DNA of 64,000 nucleotides from VYFG01 sp965248685 (lineage in GTDB: Bacteria > Pseudomonadota > Gammaproteobacteria > Arenicellales > Poriferihabitantaceae), in the NCBI GenBank assembly GCA_965248685.1, contig CBDFKC010000003.1:2232001-2296000 (forward strand), given 5' to 3'. Of this stretch, positions 22,936 through 32,693 are shown piece by piece. Under the pieces are notes generated by a model. That model was not told the DNA's origin, did no database searches, and saw only the letters and a program-made list of their open reading frames with translations. Every line of letters starts with the position of its first letter. Position 1 is the first letter of the stretch. A program made the translations under genes and the position numbers.

Positions 22936-25900
22936 ATGGGCTATTCTTTTACCGAGAAAAAACGCATCCGCAAGAATTTTAGTAAGCGTACTGATGATTA
23001 TCAGGTTCCTTACCTGTTAACTACGCAGAAGGAGTCTTATTACAAATACCTGCAGGCGGATGTTCCCTCGGAGCAACGAATCGATCAAGGCATCCAGGCG
23101 GCATTCAAATCGGTATTCCCGATTGAGAGCTATAACGGCAGCGTGATACTCGACTTTGTCAGCTATCGACTTGAAAAACCGCGTTTTGACGTAAACGAGT
23201 GTATGCAGCGTGGGTTGGTTTTTTCCTGTCCTTTACGGGTGGTATTACGCCTCGTCATCTTTAATAAAAGCGGCAGTGGTAAAAAACCTAAAGACGTGAT
23301 CGAACAGGAAGTATTCCTTGGCGACATGCCGTTGATGACCGATAACGGCACCTTTGTAATCAATGGAACCGAGCGGGTAATTGTGTCTCAGTTGCACCGT
23401 TCACCTGGTGTTATCTTTGACCATGATGGTGGTAAAACCCATGCTTCACGAAAGCTGTTGTTTTCTGCCCGGGTTATACCCTACCGTGGTTCATGGCTGG
23501 ATATGGAATTTGATCCCAAAGATCTGTTGTATATCCGTATCGATCGACGACGCAAATTACCTGCGACGATTATCTTGCGTGCACTTGGGTATAGCACTGA
23601 AGAAATTCTTGCGATGTTCTATGAGAATGACGCAATTTCAATTCTGCCGGAAGGCTGCAAGATCGATTTGGTCCCGGAGCGTTTGCGGGGACAGCAGCTT
23701 GAATTCGACCTCAAAGGGCCTAAGGGAAAGGTTTTGGTTGAAGCCGAAAAGCGAATTACCGCGCGCCATACCAGGGATATGGAAAAGGCTGGTATTAGCG
23801 AAATTGAAGCGCCGGACGAATATATAATTGGCCGTACCCTGACAAGTAATATTGTCGATACTGAAACCGGGGAGTTGTTGGCCGAAGCTAACCAGGAAAT
23901 AACCGCGGAAGTATTGGAAATGCTGCGTGAAAACAGCGTTAGTAATATCGAAACGATTTATACCAACGATATTGATTGCGGTCCATTTATTTCGGAAACC
24001 TTGCGCATTGATAATTCTCGCAGTGAGGAAGAGGCCCAGATCGAAATTTACCGAATGATGCGACCTGGAGAGCCGCCTACCAAGGAGGCTTCTGCGGCGT
24101 TGTTTACCAATCTGTTTTTCAACCACGAACGTTACGATTTATCCGCGGTTGGCAGAATGAAATTTAACCGCCGTATTGGTCGTGAGAGCGATGAAGGTCC
24201 CGGTACCTTGAGTAAGCAGGACGTTATTGACGTCATGAAGAAAATCGTTTCATTGAAAAATGGCAAAGGCGATATCGATGACATTGATAACCTTGGTAAT
24301 CGGCGAGTGCGATCGGTGGGTGAGTTGGTGGAAAACCAATTCCGCATTGGTCTGGTCAGGGTGGAGCGTGCGGTTAAAGAACGTTTGAATCTGGTGGAAA
24401 GTGAAAACCTTACACCCCAGGACTTGATCAACGCCAAACCTGTGGCCGCGGTGGTTCGTGAGTTCTTTGGATCAAGTCAGCTGTCACAGTTTATGGACCA
24501 GACTAATCCGTTATCGGAGGTTACCCACAAGCGTCGGGTTTCAGCCCTTGGACCAGGTGGTCTTACCCGGGAGCGTGCGGGTTTTGAAGTGCGCGACGTT
24601 CATCCGACCCACTACGGAAGGGTATGCCCGATCGAGACCCCTGAAGGTCCGAATATCGGCCTGATCAACTCGCTGGCGGTGTTCGCCCGAACCAATGAAT
24701 ACGGTTTTCTGGAAACGCCTTATCGAAAGGTGGCTAATAGCAAAACCACTGATAAAGTGGAATATCTGTCCGCTATTGAGGAACATAAATACGTCATTGC
24801 CCAGGCCAATTCGATTTTGGATTCCCATGGTCAGTTTACCGATGAGCTGGTTTCATGCCGGCACAAGAACGAGTTTTCTTTGTCCACACCGGACCAGATT
24901 GATTATATTGACGTTGCACCCCAACAAATTGTATCGGTAGCAGCTTCGCTGGTACCCTTTCTTGAGCATGATGACGCTAACCGGGCGTTGATGGGATCAA
25001 ACATGCAGCGTCAGGCTGTGCCAGTTTTGCGTAGTGAAAAGCCATTAGTTGGTACTGGCATGGAGCGCACCGTCGCGGTGGACTCCGGAGTTACCGTTGT
25101 GGCCCGCCGTGGTGGCGTGGTTGATTTTGTCGATGCCTCTCGAATTGTGGTGCGAGTGAATGATGATGAAGGAATCGAGGGAGAGCCTGGAGTCGATATA
25201 TATAATTTGACCAAGTATCAGCGTTCCAACCAGAACACTACGATTAACCAGCGCCCGTTGGTGAAATTCAATAACGTTGTTTCCCGTGGCGATGTACTGG
25301 CTGACGGTCCTTCGACGGATATGGGCGAATTGGCTCTCGGACGTAACGTGTTAATGGCGTTTATGCCGTGGAATGGTTATAACTTTGAGGATTCTATTCT
25401 GATCTCGGAGCGACTGGTCAAGGAGGAGGTTTATACCTCCATCCACATCCAGGAATTATCCTGCGTAGCCCGTGACACCAAGCTTGGCTCCGAGGAAATC
25501 AGCCGCGACATACCCAATGTTGGCGAAGGCGCATTGTCCAAGCTGGACGAATCCGGAATTGTATATATCGGTGCTGAAGTTCAGCCAGGAGATGTATTGG
25601 TTGGAAAGATTACGCCCAAGGGTGAAACCCAGCTGACCCCAGAGGAAAAGCTATTGAGAGCTATCTTCGGTGAGAAAGCATCTGACGTAAAAGATACTTC
25701 ACTGCGGATGCCGTCAGGCATGAAAGGTACAGTAATTGACGTCCAGGTGTTTACCCGGGAAGGTCTGAAAAAAGACGCCCGGGCGACCGCCAATGATGAC
25801 TATGAGCTCGATATGGTTCGCAAGAATCTCGATGACCAGTTAAGAATTGTCGAAGACGACTCGTTCGCCCGGATAGAAAAACTGTTACGTAATCATGTAG

Positions 25901-27015
25901 CCGAAGGCGGACCGGGTGAGTTGAAAGCCGGTGACAAGGTGACCACCGATTATCTGGCAGAAGTCCCGCGTAGGCAATGGTTTGAAATTCGCCTGCGCAA
26001 TGAAGACGCGAACCAATCCATCGAGAAAATTCGTGACCAACTGGAAGCCCAACGTAAAGAATTTGAGCGTCGATTTGAAGAAAAACGCGAGAAAATTCAA
26101 ATGGGTGACGACCTCGCTCCTGGCGTTCTAAAAATCGTCAAGGCATTTGTTGCGGTCAAACGACGGTTACAGCCTGGCGACAAGATGGCGGGACGTCACG
26201 GTAACAAAGGTGTTATCTCGAAGATCGTGCCAGTGGAAGACATGCCTTATATGGCGGATGGAACTTCTGTGGACATATGTTTAAACCCGCTTGGGGTACC
26301 GTCCCGGATGAACGTTGGTCAGGTTCTGGAAACCCATCTCGGCTGGGCCGCGAAAAACCTCGGGATTCAGATCGACGATATGCTGCGTAAGAAAAAGAAG
26401 GCAGATCAGATTCGACGGTTTCTTACCAAAGTGTATAACACCAGTGGCAAGAAGGAAGAGCTTGATACCTTTGACGACGAAGAAGTGTTTGAATTGGCGC
26501 ATAATCTACGTGGCGGCGTGCCTATGGCGACCCCGGTTTTTGATGGTGCCCATGAGTCTGAAATTAAAGGCATGTTAAAGCTCGCTGGATTACCCGACAG
26601 TGGTCAGACTACTTTATACGACGGTCGTACTGGAGAAGCGTTTGATCGCCCGGTGACCTGTGGCTACATGTATATTTTGAAACTGAATCACCTGGTTGAC
26701 GACAAAATGCATGCACGTTCGACCGGCCCCTACAGCCTGATTACTCAGCAACCGTTGGGTGGCAAGGCACAGTTCGGTGGCCAGCGTTTTGGGGAAATGG
26801 AGGTATGGGCTCTGGAAGCTTATGGTGCGGCCTATACCCTGCAGGAAATGCTGACGGTTAAATCTGATGATGTCGTTGGTCGATCTAAAATTTATGAAAA
26901 CATTGTCCGTGGTGATCACGGAATGGACGCGGGAATGCCTGAGTCCTTCAACGTGCTGGTCAAAGAGATCAGGGCCCTGGGGCTCAATATTGAGCTCAAG
27001 CAGGACAATAGCTAA
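22936..27015 (+). CDS. rpoB: DNA-directed RNA polymerase subunit beta
   Basis: Catalytic subunit with the rifampicin pocket; 1359 residues (E. coli 1342). The ATG at 22936 follows AGGGGA by 6 nt and gives MGYSFTEKKRIRKNFSKR, the conserved start. Seen: rif cluster SSQLSQFMDQTNPLSEVTHK, then RRVSALGPGGL, all with wild-type-looking residues; GDKMAGRHGNKGVISKI; C-terminal region ENIVRG...FNVLVKEIRALGLNIEL. 33 bp before rpoC. Nothing anomalous in length or motifs. Confidence 0.99.
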   Translation: MGYSFTEKKRIRKNFSKRTDDYQVPYLLTTQKESYYKYLQADVPSEQRIDQGIQAAFKSVFPIESYNGSVILDFVSYRLEKPRFDVNECMQRGLVFSCPLRVVLRLVIFNKSGSGKKPKDVIEQEVFLGDMPLMTDNGTFVINGTERVIVSQLHRSPGVIFDHDGGKTHASRKLLFSARVIPYRGSWLDMEFDPKDLLYIRIDRRRKLPATIILRALGYSTEEILAMFYENDAISILPEGCKIDLVPERLRGQQLEFDLKGPKGKVLVEAEKRITARHTRDMEKAGISEIEAPDEYIIGRTLTSNIVDTETGELLAEANQEITAEVLEMLRENSVSNIETIYTNDIDCGPFISETLRIDNSRSEEEAQIEIYRMMRPGEPPTKEASAALFTNLFFNHERYDLSAVGRMKFNRRIGRESDEGPGTLSKQDVIDVMKKIVSLKNGKGDIDDIDNLGNRRVRSVGELVENQFRIGLVRVERAVKERLNLVESENLTPQDLINAKPVAAVVREFFGSSQLSQFMDQTNPLSEVTHKRRVSALGPGGLTRERAGFEVRDVHPTHYGRVCPIETPEGPNIGLINSLAVFARTNEYGFLETPYRKVANSKTTDKVEYLSAIEEHKYVIAQANSILDSHGQFTDELVSCRHKNEFSLSTPDQIDYIDVAPQQIVSVAASLVPFLEHDDANRALMGSNMQRQAVPVLRSEKPLVGTGMERTVAVDSGVTVVARRGGVVDFVDASRIVVRVNDDEGIEGEPGVDIYNLTKYQRSNQNTTINQRPLVKFNNVVSRGDVLADGPSTDMGELALGRNVLMAFMPWNGYNFEDSILISERLVKEEVYTSIHIQELSCVARDTKLGSEEISRDIPNVGEGALSKLDESGIVYIGAEVQPGDVLVGKITPKGETQLTPEEKLLRAIFGEKASDVKDTSLRMPSGMKGTVIDVQVFTREGLKKDARATANDDYELDMVRKNLDDQLRIVEDDSFARIEKLLRNHVAEGGPGELKAGDKVTTDYLAEVPRRQWFEIRLRNEDANQSIEKIRDQLEAQRKEFERRFEEKREKIQMGDDLAPGVLKIVKAFVAVKRRLQPGDKMAGRHGNKGVISKIVPVEDMPYMADGTSVDICLNPLGVPSRMNVGQVLETHLGWAAKNLGIQIDDMLRKKKKADQIRRFLTKVYNTSGKKEELDTFDDEEVFELAHNLRGGVPMATPVFDGAHESEIKGMLKLAGLPDSGQTTLYDGRTGEAFDRPVTCGYMYILKLNHLVDDKMHARSTGPYSLITQQPLGGKAQFGGQRFGEMEVWALEAYGAAYTLQEMLTVKSDDVVGRSKIYENIVRGDHGMDAGMPESFNVLVKEIRALGLNIELKQDNS

Positions 27016-27048
27016 CTATCAACCGAATACCCAGAGAGGCAGAGCAAA

Positions 27049-30000
27049 ATGAGAGACATTTTTAACCTGTTCAAACAAAACGATACGGTTGAAGACTTTG
27101 ATGCGATTCGTGTCAGCATAGCGTCCCCGGAGAAGATTCGTTCGTGGTCATATGGTGAGGTCAAGAAGCCAGAAACCATCAACTACCGAACCTTTCGTCC
27201 GGAACGGGACGGACTGTTTTGTGCCAAGCTATTTGGCCCGGTCAGCGATTACGAATGCCTGTGTGGAAAATACAAGCGATTAAAGCATCGCGGTGTCATT
27301 TGTGAAAAATGTGGTGTCGAAGTTACCTTGTCCAAAGTACGTCGGGAACGTATGGGACATATCGACCTGGCGGCACCTTGCGCACATATCTGGTTTCTGA
27401 AGTCATTGCCGTCGCGGCTTGGTTTGCTACTCGATATGACCGTGCGAGAAATGGAGCGGGTCTTGTATTTTGAGGCTTACGTCATTATCGATCCGGGTGC
27501 CACTGACTTTGAGCGAGGTGCACTGTTAACTGAAGAAACCTATCTCGATGCAATTGAGAAGTACGGTGATCAGTTTGAAGCGCGCATGGGTGCGGAGGCG
27601 ATCCGTTCACTGTTGCATGAAATTGATCTCGAGGTTGAAGAAGGTTTGCTGCGCGAAGAGTTAGCGGCTACCAAGTCAGAAACCAAGATCAAGAAGCTAA
27701 CCAGCCGACTTAAAGTTATTGAGGCGTTTATCAAGTCTGGGAACAAGCCAGACTGGATGATCATGGATGTGTTGCCTGTGTTGCCGCCGGATTTGCGCCC
27801 ATTGGTGCCGTTGGAAGGTGGTCGCTTTGCGACATCTGATCTGAACGATTTATATCGCCGCGTTATCAATCGAAACAATCGACTCAAGCGACTGCTGGAC
27901 CTGAATGCGCCGGATTTGATCGTACGGAACGAGAAAAGAATGCTGCAGGAAGCGGTAGATGCGCTGCTGGATAACGGCCGACGTGGCAAGGCGATTACGG
28001 GCGCCAATAAGCGCCAGCTAAAATCGATATCCGACATGATCAAGGGTAAGCAGGGCCGGTTCCGCCAGAATCTTCTGGGAAAACGGGTCGATTATTCGGG
28101 TCGTTCTGTGATCGTGGTTGGACCAACCCTGAAACTGCACCAGTGTGGATTGCCAAAGAAAATGGCCCTGGAGCTTTTCAAGCCATTTATTTTCAGCAAG
28201 CTGGAATTGCGTGGACTCGCCACTACCATCAAGCAGGCTAAGAAGATGGTGGAAATGGAAAGTCCGGAAGTCTGGGATATCCTTGAAGAAGTTATTCGTG
28301 AACACCCGGTAATGTTGAATCGGGCACCGACTCTGCACCGTCTCGGCATTCAGGCTTTTGAGCCGGTACTGATCGAAGGTAAAGCCATTCAGCTGCACCC
28401 GTTGGTATGTACCCCCTACAACGCGGACTTTGACGGCGATCAGATGGCGGTACACGTACCATTGTCTATCGAGGCTCAGCTTGAGGCCCGATCTTTGATG
28501 ATGTCGACCAACAACATTTTGTCTCCGGCCAACGGCGAACCGATCATCGTACCGTCCCAGGACATCGTCCTCGGTCTTTACTATATGACTCGTGAGAATG
28601 CGGTTGCCAAGGGGACCGGGTCCTATTACGCCGATATCAATGAGATGCGGCGGGCCAATGACACTGGCCAGGCCCATTTGCACGCCAGGATCAAGGTGCG
28701 GGTGCCAGCCACTGATGAAAGTGGTGAACCCACGGGTGAAAGCAAAGTGCTGCATACTACGGTTGGTCGTGCCTTATTGTCAGAAATTTTACCGAGAGGA
28801 CTGTCATTCGACCTGATTGATCGTCCGATGAAGAAAAAAACCATCTCGGAATTGATCAACGTCTGCTATCGTAACGCTGGCCTGAAGGCCTCGGTAATTT
28901 TTGCTGATCAGCTGATGTACACTGGGTTTCGTATGGCAGCAATGGCTGGAATCTCGATTGGTATCGACGATATGGTCATACCGGCTTCCAAGGGTGCCTT
29001 GCTCGATGTGGCCCAAAAGGAAGTTGTCGAAATCCAGAATCAGTATGCCAATGGCCTATTGACCGACGGAGAACGCTATAACAAGGTTATTGATATTTGG
29101 ACCCGTACCAGCGAACAGGTGGCGGACGCCATGATGGGCGAACTCGGGGTAGATAAAATTGTTAATAAAGAAGGCGATACCGTTGAGCAAGAGTCGTTTA
29201 ACTCTATCTATATGATGGCGGACTCCGGTGCTCGTGGATCCCATGCCCAGATACGCCAGTTGGCGGGGATGCGGGGGCTCATGGCAAAACCGGATGGGTC
29301 TATTATCGAAACGCCGATTACCGCGAACTTCCGTGAAGGGTTGAACGTATTACAGTACTTTATCTCAACCCACGGCGCTCGTAAGGGATTGGCTGATACA
29401 GCGCTAAAAACGGCTAACTCCGGTTACCTTACCCGTCGACTGGTTGACGTCTGCCAGGATCTGGTTGTTACTAGCGAAGACTGTGGAACCGAAAATGGGT
29501 TGAAACGGGAAGCCCAGGTGCAAGGTGGAGAGGTCGTGGTGCCGCTCAGTGATCGAATCTTGGGGCGCTATAGTACCCAGGATATTGTGGACCCCGCATC
29601 TGGCAAGGTTATTGTCAGCAAAGACGAAATGCTTGACGAAAAACTGGTGCGTCTGGTAGACGATGCTAACCTGCATGAAATTACAGTGCGCTCTGCGGTA
29701 ACTTGTGTTACCCGGTATGGGGTTTGTGCCAAATGTTACGGGCGAGACCTTGGTCGTGGACACCGGATTAATATTGGTGAGGCTATTGGTGTCATCGCGG
29801 CGCAGTCGATTGGTGAGCCAGGCACCCAGCTAACCATGCGGACTTTCCACATCGGCGGAGCCGCATCCGGTTCTTCGGTAACCAGTCAAATCGAACTGAA
29901 GAACGAGGGAACGATTTCGTTACGCGGCGTCAAGCTGGTCAAAAACAGTGAAGGCAACAACGTTGTTGTTACCCGCTCCAGTGAGCTGGTTGTGCAGGAT

Positions 30001-31257
30001 GCCCGGGGACGTGATCGTGAACGTCATAAGTTACCTTATGGTGCAGTGCTCACCGTGGATGAAGGGTCGAGCGTAAACGTTGGGTCGTTGGTGGCTACCT
30101 GGGATCCTCATACCCATCCAATTATTACTGAAGTTGGTGGTAAGGTTGTATTTACCGACCTGCTTGAAGGGGTAACGGTAAATGTGCAGACCGACGATAT
30201 AACCGGTCGAACTACCTATGTTATTTTGGATCCACAACGTCGCCGCGGCAGTGCCCACGATATCAAGCCAACCATCAGCCTGATCGACAAAGATGGTAAC
30301 CCGGTGAAGATCCCGGGTACCGACGTCGACGCAAGTTACCAGTTACCGCCTGATTCTATTGTTATGCTGGAAGATGGTCAGGAAATTAATAACGGCGACG
30401 TGTTAGCGCGAATTCCTCAGGAATCATCCAAGACCCGGGATATAACCGGTGGTTTGCCCCGAGTTGCAGAATTGTTTGAGGCGCGTAAACCCAAAGAGCC
30501 GGCAATTCTTGCTGAAGCAACTGGCATCGTTTCTTTCGGGAAAGAGACCAAGAGCAAACATCGCCTGGTCATAACCTCGAAAGATGGTGAAGTATTTGAT
30601 AACCTGATCCCTAAGACTCGACGTATAAACGTGTTTGAAGGAGAGCATGTGGAACGTGGAGAAGTGGTTGTCGATGGGCCTCCATTGGCCAGCGATATCC
30701 TCGACTATCGGGGCATTATTAGCCTGGCTGACTATATCGTCAATGAAGTTCAGGACGTTTACCAACTCCAGGGCGTGAAGATTAACGATAAGCACATTGA
30801 AGTTATTGTCCGGCAAATGCTGCGTAAGGTAAGGGTCAAAACCGTTGGTGACAGTTCATACCTGCCGGGAGAACAGGCCGAAAAGGCATTGCTGCTGGAT
30901 ATGAATGACGAACTCATTGCTGCGGGTAAGGAGCCTGCGACGTTCTACCCTGAGTTGCTGGGTATTACCAAGGCTTCGTTGACCACTGAATCTTTCATCT
31001 CTGCGGCTTCCTTCCAGGAGACTACCAGGGTGCTGACCAATGCATCGGTCAATGGCAAGATCGATAAATTGCGTGGATTAAAAGAGAATGTCATTGTAGG
31101 TCGACTGATACCTGCCGGTACCGGGCTTGCCTTTCATGAGGATCGGGTGCGTAATCGAATCGAAAATCGTCAGAAAAATCAGGAGCTTGAAGAGCTTTTG
31201 GGTGCAGTTGAGAGTCCGGGAGAAGAGCCTGCAGAACTCGAAATTACCGACGCTTGA
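27049..31257 (+). CDS. rpoC: DNA-directed RNA polymerase subunit beta'
   Basis: Holds the catalytic magnesium; 1402 residues (E. coli 1407). Seen: N-terminal zinc ribbon (CLCGKYKRLKHRGVICEKCG), active-site NADFDGDQMAVHVP, bridge-helix/trigger-loop region (GARGSHAQIRQLAGMRGLMAKPDG split, ETPI), second zinc site (CVTRYGVCAKCYGRDL) and C-terminal region EDRVRNRIENRQKN. A strong inverted repeat follows the stop, then the str promoter. Confidence 0.99.
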   Translation: MRDIFNLFKQNDTVEDFDAIRVSIASPEKIRSWSYGEVKKPETINYRTFRPERDGLFCAKLFGPVSDYECLCGKYKRLKHRGVICEKCGVEVTLSKVRRERMGHIDLAAPCAHIWFLKSLPSRLGLLLDMTVREMERVLYFEAYVIIDPGATDFERGALLTEETYLDAIEKYGDQFEARMGAEAIRSLLHEIDLEVEEGLLREELAATKSETKIKKLTSRLKVIEAFIKSGNKPDWMIMDVLPVLPPDLRPLVPLEGGRFATSDLNDLYRRVINRNNRLKRLLDLNAPDLIVRNEKRMLQEAVDALLDNGRRGKAITGANKRQLKSISDMIKGKQGRFRQNLLGKRVDYSGRSVIVVGPTLKLHQCGLPKKMALELFKPFIFSKLELRGLATTIKQAKKMVEMESPEVWDILEEVIREHPVMLNRAPTLHRLGIQAFEPVLIEGKAIQLHPLVCTPYNADFDGDQMAVHVPLSIEAQLEARSLMMSTNNILSPANGEPIIVPSQDIVLGLYYMTRENAVAKGTGSYYADINEMRRANDTGQAHLHARIKVRVPATDESGEPTGESKVLHTTVGRALLSEILPRGLSFDLIDRPMKKKTISELINVCYRNAGLKASVIFADQLMYTGFRMAAMAGISIGIDDMVIPASKGALLDVAQKEVVEIQNQYANGLLTDGERYNKVIDIWTRTSEQVADAMMGELGVDKIVNKEGDTVEQESFNSIYMMADSGARGSHAQIRQLAGMRGLMAKPDGSIIETPITANFREGLNVLQYFISTHGARKGLADTALKTANSGYLTRRLVDVCQDLVVTSEDCGTENGLKREAQVQGGEVVVPLSDRILGRYSTQDIVDPASGKVIVSKDEMLDEKLVRLVDDANLHEITVRSAVTCVTRYGVCAKCYGRDLGRGHRINIGEAIGVIAAQSIGEPGTQLTMRTFHIGGAASGSSVTSQIELKNEGTISLRGVKLVKNSEGNNVVVTRSSELVVQDARGRDRERHKLPYGAVLTVDEGSSVNVGSLVATWDPHTHPIITEVGGKVVFTDLLEGVTVNVQTDDITGRTTYVILDPQRRRGSAHDIKPTISLIDKDGNPVKIPGTDVDASYQLPPDSIVMLEDGQEINNGDVLARIPQESSKTRDITGGLPRVAELFEARKPKEPAILAEATGIVSFGKETKSKHRLVITSKDGEVFDNLIPKTRRINVFEGEHVERGEVVVDGPPLASDILDYRGIISLADYIVNEVQDVYQLQGVKINDKHIEVIVRQMLRKVRVKTVGDSSYLPGEQAEKALLLDMNDELIAAGKEPATFYPELLGITKASLTTESFISAASFQETTRVLTNASVNGKIDKLRGLKENVIVGRLIPAGTGLAFHEDRVRNRIENRQKNQELEELLGAVESPGEEPAELEITDA

Positions 31258-31274
31258 GAAGATTTTACCGATCA

Positions 31275-31309
31275 GACCAGTCAGCGCCTGAAAAAGGTGC
31301 TGACTGGTC
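31275..31309 (+). terminator. strong hairpin after rpoC (no T tract)
   Basis: GACCAGTCAGC and GCTGACTGGTC form an 11-bp perfect stem, extended by GCC/GGT to 14 bp with one G.U, around a TGAAAAA loop. The following AAAATTAGG lacks the T run of an intrinsic terminator, so it may be a 3'-end stabiliser, a processing site or a weak terminator of the rpoBC unit. Confidence 0.55.
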
Positions 31310-31321
31310 AAAATTAGGTGC

Positions 31322-31350
31322 TTGACAGGGGTTCTCCCGAGGCATAGAAT
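31322..31350 (+). promoter_or_regulatory. sigma70 promoter of the str operon
   Basis: Consensus -35 TTGACA (31322-31327), 17-bp spacer, -10 TAGAAT (31345-31350), then G+C-rich CGCCGCCCTC as at stringently controlled promoters. Predicted start near 31357, leader of about 120 nt to rpsL. The best promoter match in the window. Confidence 0.8.
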
Positions 31351-31478
31351 CGCCGCCCTCGCAGGGGGTCCTGAGTATAGATTTCGGCCTGAAACCAAGG
31401 CTTGGTGCCATTTTTCCAAAGCCCTGCAGAATATTAATTTTTAGTTTGTAAAGAATTTTTAACGGATTAGTTTAACGT

Positions 31479-31853
31479 ATGCCTACACTGAACCAACTGG
31501 TAAGAAACCCGCGAAAGAAGCAGGTCAAAAAGACCAATGTACCTGCATTGCAGGCCTGCCCTCAGAAGCGCGGTGTTTGTACCCGGGTATACACAACTAC
31601 TCCAAAAAAGCCGAACTCAGCTCTGCGCAAAGTCGCGAGGGTTAGATTGACAAACGGCTTTGAAGTCACCACTTATATTGGTGGTGAAGGACATAATCTG
31701 CAGGAACACTCCGTGGTGTTGTTGCGTGGTGGTCGTGTAAAGGATTTACCTGGTGTTCGTTACCATACTGTTCGCGGTGCACTGGATACATCAGGTGTTT
31801 CGGATCGTCGACAAGGGCGATCGAAGTATGGCGCGAAGCGCCCTAAATCGTAG
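31479..31853 (+). CDS. rpsL: 30S ribosomal protein S12
   Basis: Decoding-centre protein, 124 residues. Seen: PTLNQLVRNPR start, TTTPKKPNSALRKVARVRLTNG and GGRVKDLPGVRYH. The lysines of PKKPN and GRVKDLP, whose replacement gives streptomycin resistance in E. coli, are wild type. First gene of the str operon, about 120 nt after the predicted transcription start. Confidence 0.99.
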   Translation: MPTLNQLVRNPRKKQVKKTNVPALQACPQKRGVCTRVYTTTPKKPNSALRKVARVRLTNGFEVTTYIGGEGHNLQEHSVVLLRGGRVKDLPGVRYHTVRGALDTSGVSDRRQGRSKYGAKRPKS

Positions 31854-32194
31854 ATTAATTAGTATTTAATTTGCCAAATTAATTAACATCAGATCGGCGT
31901 AGTTGGCCGGTGTGATTGAGCAGGGCTTAAATGCCAGGGTAGAAATTGCCCGAATTTTAAACTCCCGACCGTAACGTCTTTCTAAGGGAGTTGGCGTCAG
32001 TTGCCAATCAATAGGGTTGCGCATGACACGTGTTGTTAAGGGAGACATTGGTTGGTTCGGTCCCGAGCTTTGCGTTCGGTGGCAGGAACAACCTGGAAAA
32101 ATCCGTTCAGCTTTTGTTGCGAATTAACCTATGCGACAAGGGCGGAATTTTTATGCATTGAAATATATAGAAAGCAGACTGAAGAGCAAGCGCA
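31854..32194 (+). other. long rpsL-rpsG spacer, no gene seen
   Basis: 341 bp against roughly 100 bp in E. coli, where this gap carries the S7 translational operator. I see an A+T-rich inverted repeat near the start (TTAATTTGCCAAATTAA, about 31869-31885) and no convincing coding frame on either strand. It may contain an enlarged S7-binding leader or an internal promoter, but I could not define either. Confidence 0.5.
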
Positions 32195-32665
32195 ATGCCA
32201 AGACGCAGAGAAGTACCGAAACGCGAGATTCTGCCTGATCCAAAATACAAGGATCAGACCGTAGCGAAATTCATCAACATTATGATGATGGATGGTAAGA
32301 AATCCATCTCTGAAAAAATCATGTATGGTGCATTTGAATTAATTAAGGAGCGTGGCAAGGAAGATCCGGTGGCGGTATTTAATGAAGCCCTGGAAAATGT
32401 CAGCCCTGGCGTCGAAGTCAAGAGTCGCAGAGTTGGCGGCGCAACCTACCAGGTGCCTGTGGAAGTCAGACCCAGTCGGCAATTGGCATTGGCCATGCGG
32501 TGGTTAGTCGATGCTGCTCGTAAGCGAAATGAAAAGTCTATGACGGCGCGGCTTGCCGGGGAGTTGCTTGATGCTTCCGATGAGCGTGGTACCGCGGTCA
32601 AGAAACGTGAAGATACGCATAAGATGGCGGAAGCCAACAAGGCATTTTCCCACTACCGCTTCTAG
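32195..32665 (+). CDS. rpsG: 30S ribosomal protein S7
   Basis: Primary 16S rRNA 3'-domain binder; translational repressor of the str operon in E. coli. 156 residues. Seen: MPRRREVPKREILPDPK, FINIMMMDGKKSISEKIMYGA, ENVSPGVEVKSRRVGGATYQ and ARKRNEKSM. Fits the short (156-residue) S7 form. fusA begins 28 bp later. Confidence 0.98.
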   Translation: MPRRREVPKREILPDPKYKDQTVAKFINIMMMDGKKSISEKIMYGAFELIKERGKEDPVAVFNEALENVSPGVEVKSRRVGGATYQVPVEVRPSRQLALAMRWLVDAARKRNEKSMTARLAGELLDASDERGTAVKKREDTHKMAEANKAFSHYRF

Positions 32666-32693
32666 TCTGAATTTTTATCCTTAATCTAAGCCC

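Noticed and set aside
31866..32048. 60-codon minus-strand frame in the rpsL-rpsG spacer.
   Set aside because: No recognisable family, no ribosome site, and opposite to a highly expressed operon.
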